The notes beneath the pieces are model-generated. The model made no database searches. It saw only the letters and a program-made list of their open reading frames with translations, and had not been told where the DNA came from. Shown here one piece after another: positions 58,652-64,000 of a stretch of DNA of 64,000 nt; position 1 is the first letter of the stretch, and every line of letters starts with the position of its first letter. A program made the position numbers and the translations under genes. Origin of the DNA: Cherax quadricarinatus. Its lineage: Eukaryota > Arthropoda > Malacostraca > Decapoda > Parastacidae. The stretch covers positions 45,167,457 to 45,231,456 of the forward strand of contig NC_091298.1 in assembly GCF_038502225.1 (NCBI RefSeq), written 5' to 3'.

Positions 58652-59362
58652 TCATAGACCCTTACACATGACTATATGGTGTCTTCCTTTGTGACATTGA
58701 TAACAGTTGTTTAATTTACCATGACAATCCTTTACATTGTGATTACCTAGACATCTGATACATCTGTCAAGTTCTTCCAATCTTTCAATCTTATCATTCC
58801 ATGAATTGTATGCACTGCAATTCTTAGAGAAATGAGTACCCTTGCAGAAAAGACAATCTCTCTTTTCTTTGACTGGTTTCTTATTAACTGGGCTACTCTT
58901 AGGAGGGTACTTATTCTTCTTACCTTGTGGAGAATCATTATTTCTGATTCTTGCTACTTGATATGTACCTATGCAACTATTTTTAGGAAATGAATTTTGA
59001 TTATTACCATTGGGATAATTTTTCCCTTTGTTAAACTTGACAGATACCTCAGAGTTATTATGTGTTGCAACTTTAAAATGAGTTGGTTGGCTGGTCTGCA
59101 ACTGCACAATTAATTCTTGTAGACCTAGTCTTATTTCCTCCAGACCAAAATAACCTTTGTGATATTTGTTCGAGTTCCATTCAAGTGTTTTACAGCTTAA
59201 TTTATTCTGTACCATGGCACTCAATAACCAGTCTGATTCCTTCAGATTACATTTATTACTTAATGTTTTGAGAGTGCTCTCCAGTTTAACTCTAAACTGC
59301 TGTAAACCTTTGTAAGTGTGATCTGGAGATTTTAAATTAACAATGATATTCACTAGATCCAA
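58652..59362 (-). pseudogene. BEL gag, N-terminally truncated
   Basis: 236 codons: capsid-like helical part (LVNIIVNLKSPDHTYKGLQQ, SAMVQNKLSCKTLEWNSN), a basic linker (NYPNGNNQNSFPKN), then a Cys/His-rich region (CLFCKGTHFSKNC, CIRCLGNHNVKDC, CYQCHKGRHHIVMC) of three CCHC-type knuckles. Gag assembles the particle and binds RNA. The first part of gag is lost at 59362. Confidence 0.85.
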
Positions 59363-59366
59363 CCTA

Positions 59367-59862
59367 TGAGGATAGACTGAGGGCCCTAAATCTGCACTCT
59401 CTAAAATGGCGTAGAATTAGGGGGGATATGATTGAGGTGTATAAATGGAAAACAGGAATAAATAAAGAGGATGTAAATAGCGTGCTGAAAATATCCAGGC
59501 AAGACAGGATTCGCAACAATGGTTTCAAATTGGAAAAGTTCAGAATAAGGAAGGACATAGGAAAGCACTGGTTTGGTAATAGAGTTGTGGATGAGTGGAA
59601 CAAACTCCCAAGTACCGTCATAGAAGCTAAGACCTTGTGTAGTTTTAAAAATGGGTTGGATAAATACATGAGTGGGTGTGGGTGGGTGTGAGTTGGACCT
59701 GACTAGCTAGGGGTACCAGGTCTGGTGCCGTGTTCCTTCCTTAAGTGGAAGTGACCTGACTAGGTGGTCATTGTTCTAGGCCGGGGGGTGGCATGGACCT
59801 GCTTCGCATGGGTCAGTTTTCCTGTTGCAGTGTTCTTTCATTCTTATGTTCTTATGTTTTTC
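59367..59862 (+). mobile_element. CR1 LINE 3' end, 5' truncated
   Basis: About 110 codons of a CR1 C-terminal domain (YEDRLRALNLHSLKWRRIRG, DMIEVYKWKTGINKEDVN, WFGNRVVDEWNKLPSTVIEA), then a ~165-bp 3' UTR. It ends in an octamer-like tail, CATTCTTATGTTCTTATG, typical of CR1. It abuts the truncated gag of the BEL element. The CDS (59376-59691) is open but lacks RT. Confidence 0.88.
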
Positions 59863-60296
59863 TTAATATTTTTACTTAGTGTAGGTATAAATAACTCATT
59901 ACTACTGTAACCAAATATAAACATATAAATAGTTCTGGACTTCTGGTAACCTTCAAGTAATGATATTGTGAGTTACTTATACCTAGAAAATACTTAAAAG
60001 ACTGATTTAAAATCTCTACACTCAGATATAACATATTTATGAGAGCTGGAGACACAGCAGACGACACAAAGCAATCTGTCTGCTGTCAGTTAATGGTTCC
60101 TGGGGTGATCGCCCCCGTGACTCGGTCTCGGAACAGACTTCCTTAAATTATAACTGAAAAATTAATAGTAACTGTAATTTAAATATTAATTAGTACTTTT
60201 AATATGATGGTACCTTTTCTCGTTTAAAACATTTACTAGTTTATGTATATCATACTTAGTCTACACTACGATTAAGTAATTAGTAGAGAAAATTAC
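59863..60296. other. AT-rich spacer
   Basis: No gene or element recognised. The last ~40 bp grade into the 43-bp satellite. Confidence 0.5.
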
Positions 60297-63200
60297 CAGG
60301 TGAGTAACACCTCTACCTTCATTATCATGTCACTGTACAGGTGAGTTACACCTCTCTACCTTCATTATCATCTCAGTGTACAGGTGAGTTACACCTCTCT
60401 ACCTTCATTATCATCTCAGTGTACAGGTGAGTTACACCTCTCTACCTTCATTATCATCTCAGTGTACAGGTGAGTTACACCTCTCTACCTTCATTATCAT
60501 CTCAGTGTACAGGTGAGTTACACCTCTCTACCTTCATTATCATCTCAGTGTACAGGTGAGTTACACCTCTCTACCTTCATTATCATCTCAGTGTACAGGT
60601 GAGTTACACCTCTCTACCTTCATTATCATCTCAGTGTACAGGTGAGTTACACCTCTCTACCTTCATTATCATCTCAGTGTACAGGTGAGTTACACCTCTT
60701 CTACCAGTTCATTATCATCATCTCAGTGTACAGGTGAGTTACACCTCTCTACCTTCATTATCATCTCAGTGTACAGGTGAGTTACACCTCTCTACCTTCA
60801 TTATCATCTCAGTGTACAGGTGAGTTACACCTCTCTACCTTCATTATCATCTCAGTGTACAGGTGAGTTACACCTCTCTACCTTCATTATCATCTCAGTG
60901 TACAGGTGAGTTACACCTCTCTACCTTCATTATCATCTCAGTGTACAGGTGAGTTACACCTCTCTACCTTCATTATCATCTCAGTGTACAGGTGAGTTAC
61001 ACCTCTCTACCTTCATTATCATCTCAGTGTACAGGTGAGTTACACCTCTCTACCTTCATTATCATCTCAGTGTACAGGTGAGTTACACCTCTCTACCTTC
61101 ATTATCATCTCAGTGTACAGGTGAGTTACACCTCTCTACCTTCATTATCATCTCAGTGTACAGGTGAGTTACACCTCTCTACCTTCATTATCATCTCAGT
61201 GTACAGGTGAGTTACACCTCTCTACCTTCATTATCATCTCAGTGTACAGGTGAGTTACACCTCTCTACCTTCATTATCATCTCAGTGTACAGGTGAGTTA
61301 CACCTCTCTACCTTCATTATCATCTCAGTGTACAGGTGAGTTACACCTCTCTACCTTCATTATCATCTCAGTGTACAGGTGAGTTACACCTCTCTACCTT
61401 CATTATCATCTCAGTGTACAGGTGAGTTACACCTCTCTACCTTCATTATCATCTCAGTGTACAGGTGAGTTACACCTCTCTACCTTCATTATCATCTCAG
61501 TGTACAGGTGAGTTACACCTCTCCTCTACCTTCATTATCATCTCAGTGTACAGGTGAGTTACACCTCTCTACCTTCATTATCATCTCAGTGTACAGGTGA
61601 GTTACACCTCTCTACCTTCATTATCATCTCAGTGTACAGGTGAGTTACACCTCTCTACCTTCATTATCTCACTGTACAGGTGAGTTACACCTCTCTACCT
61701 TCATTATCATCTCAGTGTACAGGTGAGTTACACCTCTCTACCTTCATTATCATCTCAGTGTACAGGTGAGTTACACCTCTCTACCTTCATTATCATCTCA
61801 GTGTACAGGTGAGTTACACCTCTCTACCTTCATTATCATCTCAGTGTACAGGTGAGTTACACCTCTCTACCTTCATTATCATCTCAGTGTACAGGTGAGT
61901 TACACCTCTCTACCTTCATTATCATCTCAGTGTACAGGTGAGTTACACCTCTCTACCTTCATTATCATCTCAGTGTACAGGTGAGTTACACCTCTCTACC
62001 TTCATTATCATCTCAGTGTACAGGTGAGTTACACCTCTCTACCTTCATTATCATCTCAGTGTACAGGTGAGTTACACCTCTCTACCTTCATTATCATCTC
62101 AGTGTACAGGTGAGTTACACCTCTCTACCTTCATTATCATCTCAGTGTACAGGTGAGTTACACCTCTCTACCTTCATTATCATCTCAGTGTACAGGTGAG
62201 TTACACCTCTCTACCTTCATTATCATCTCAGTGTACAGGTGAGTTACACCTCTCTACCTTCATTATCATCTCAGTGTACAGGTGAGTTACACCTCTCTAC
62301 CTTCATTATCATCTCAGTGTACAGGTGAGTTACACCTCTCTACCTTCATTATCATCTCAGTGTACAGGTGAGTTACACCTCTCTACCTTCATTATCATCT
62401 CAGTGTACAGGTGAGTTACACCTCTCTACCTTCATTATCATCTCAGTGTACAGGTGAGTTACACCTCTCTACCTTCATTATCATCTCAGTGTACAGGTGA
62501 GTTACACCTCTCTACCTTCATTATCATCTCAGTGTACAGGTGAGTTACACCTCTCTACCTTCATTATCATCTCAGTGTACAGGTGAGTTACACCTCTCTA
62601 CCTTCATTATCATCTCAGTGTACAGGTGAGTTACACCTCTCTACCTTCATTATCATCTCAGTGTACAGGTGAGTTACACCTCTCTACCTTCATTATCATC
62701 TCAGTGTACAGGTGAGTTACACCTCTCTACCTTCATTATCATCTCAGTGTACAGGTGAGTTACACCTCTCTACCTTCATTATCATCTCAGTGTACAGGTG
62801 AGTTACACCTCTCTACCTTCATTATCATCTCAGTGTACAGGTGAGTTACACCTCTCTACCTTCATTATCATCTCAGTGTACAGGTGAGTTACACCTCTCT
62901 ACCTTCATTATCATCTCAGTGTACAGGTGAGTTACACCTCTCTACCTTCATTATCATCTCTACCTTCATTATCTTCTCAGTGTACAGGTGAGTTACACCT
63001 CTCTACCTTCATTATCATCTCAGTGTACAGGTGAGTTACACCTCTCTACCTTCATTATCATCTCAGTGTACAGGTGAGTTACACCTCTCTACCTTCATTA
63101 TCATCTCAGTGTACAGGTGAGTTACACCTCTCTACCTTCATTATCATCTCAGTTACACCTCTCTACCTTCATTATCATCTCAGTGTACAGGTGAGTGTAC

Positions 63201-64000
63201 AGGTGAGTTACACCTCTCTACCTTCATTATCATCTCAGTGTACAGGTGAGTTACACCTCTCTACCTTCATTATCATCTCAGTGTACAGGTGAGTTACACC
63301 TCTCTACCTTCATTATCATCTCAGTGTACAGGTGAGTTACACCTCTCTACCTTCATTATCATCTCAGTGTACAGGTGAGTTACACCTCTCTACCTTCATT
63401 ATCATCTCAGTGTACAGGTGAGTTACACCTCTCTACCTTCATTATCATCTCAGTGTACAGGTGAGTTACACCTCTCTACCTTCATTATCATCTCAGTGTA
63501 CAGGTGAGTTACACCTCTCTACCTTCATTATCATCTCAGTGTACAGGTGAGTTACACCTCTCTACCTTCATTATCATCTCAGTGTACAGGTGAGTTACAC
63601 CTCTCTACCTTCATTATCATCTCAGTGTACAGGTGAGTTACACCTCTCTACCTTCATTATCATCTCAGTGTACAGGTGAGTTACACCTCTCTACCTTCAT
63701 TATCATCTCAGTGTACAGGTGAGTTACACCTCTCTACCTTCATTATCATCTCAGTGTACAGGTGAGTTACACCTCTCTACCTTCATTATCATCTCAGTGT
63801 ACAGGTGAGTTACACCTCTCTACCTTCATTATCATCTCAGTGTACAGGTGAGTTACACCTCTCTACCTTCATTATCATCTCAGTGTACAGGTGAGTTACA
63901 CCTCTCTACCTTCATTATCATCTCAGTGTACAGGTGAGTTACACCTCTCTACCTTCATTATCATCTCAGTGTACAGGTGAGTTACACCTCTCTACCTTCA
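60297..64000. repeat. 43-bp satellite array, runs off the window
   Basis: About 86 head-to-tail copies of a 43-bp unit made of GTGAGTTACACCTCTCTACC, TTCATTATCATCTCAGTG and TACAG. Units are almost identical. Rare irregular units lie near 60330, 60700, 61520, 61670, 62960 and 63150-63200 (small insertions, deletions or partial repeats). The unit contains splice-site-like CAG/GTGAGT and a pyrimidine-rich stretch ending in TCTCAG. Local frames (63074-63292) are repeat artefacts. Confidence 0.97.

Larger units (their letters stand above)
55638..59362 (-). mobile_element. BEL/Pao LTR retrotransposon, minus strand, 5' truncated
   Basis: Coding order on the minus strand: gag (59362-58652), protease (58608-58054), linker (58026-57841), RT-RNase H (57741-56281), integrase N-terminal region (56280-55640). 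The pre-LTR segment and LTR-II follow. The 5' LTR and gag start are missing at 59362, where a CR1 fragment abuts. The integrase catalytic core is deleted. Family assignment is by the protease-RT-RNase H order and BEL-type motifs. Confidence 0.87.

Noticed and set aside
60297..64000. CRISPR-like array
   Set aside because: Units are identical tandem 43-mers without unique spacers; the context is eukaryotic.

Overview
The window looks like repeat-dense, gene-free DNA from an arthropod, most likely a decapod crustacean (crayfish/lobster/shrimp group). This rests on its large non-LTR (LINE) families, BEL/Pao and Ty3/Gypsy elements, tRNA-derived SINEs, several minisatellites and AT-rich spacers. 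The decapod call is inference from the style of the repeats. I found no rRNA, tRNA, CRISPR or convincing host gene; every substantial reading frame belongs to a transposable element or to a tandem repeat without stop codons.

Layout. 1-5.1 kb: four tandem arrays (32-, 38-, 14- and 99-bp units) plus a CT microsatellite. 5.8-8.1 kb: LINE-A copy 1 (CR1/Jockey-like). 8.5-12.0 kb: a decayed plus-strand BEL/Pao element followed by its 1.2-kb LTR (LTR-I). 12.1-13.5 kb: broken ORF1 of an L1/Tx1-like LINE. 14.8-16.7 kb: LINE-A copy 2, minus strand. 16.9-17.7 kb: a minisatellite-bearing retroposon and a SINE-B. 18.1-23.7 kb: two damaged copies of LINE-B and a SINE-A.

24.7-41.2 kb is one nested structure. 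A minus-strand CR1-like element (LINE-C, with a 2A-like motif near its N terminus) is cut into pieces by a SINE-B, LINE-D, a nearly full-length LINE-B (ORF1 and ORF2 overlapping at TAATG) and an intact-looking 6.1-kb L1/Tx1-like LINE with a 13-bp target-site duplication. A solo LTR-I (41.4-42.6 kb) probably sits in the same element's 5' leader.

42.9-47.6 kb: SINEs, an AT-rich array, a solo LTR-II, 29-bp minisatellites, an unclassified element E with a long palindrome, and a truncated LINE-C copy. 47.6-59.4 kb: a minus-strand BEL/Pao element whose LTR-II was entered by a solo LTR-I (itself carrying a SINE-B). The same LTR was then split by about 5 kb holding a Ty3/Gypsy element with the unusual order protease-integrase-RT-RNase H (Gmr1-like), flanked by a ~737-bp direct duplication. 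59.4-59.9 kb: a CR1 3' end. 60.3 kb to the window end: a long 43-bp satellite.

How the parts work together: the autonomous elements (LINE-A to D, the Tx1-like LINE, BEL, the Gmr1-like element) encode the copying machinery. The SINEs, solo LTRs and minisatellite retroposons are non-coding passengers. Nesting order gives relative ages: LINE-C and the BEL element are old hosts; the Tx1-like LINE, LINE-B and the duplication around the Gmr1-like element are young.
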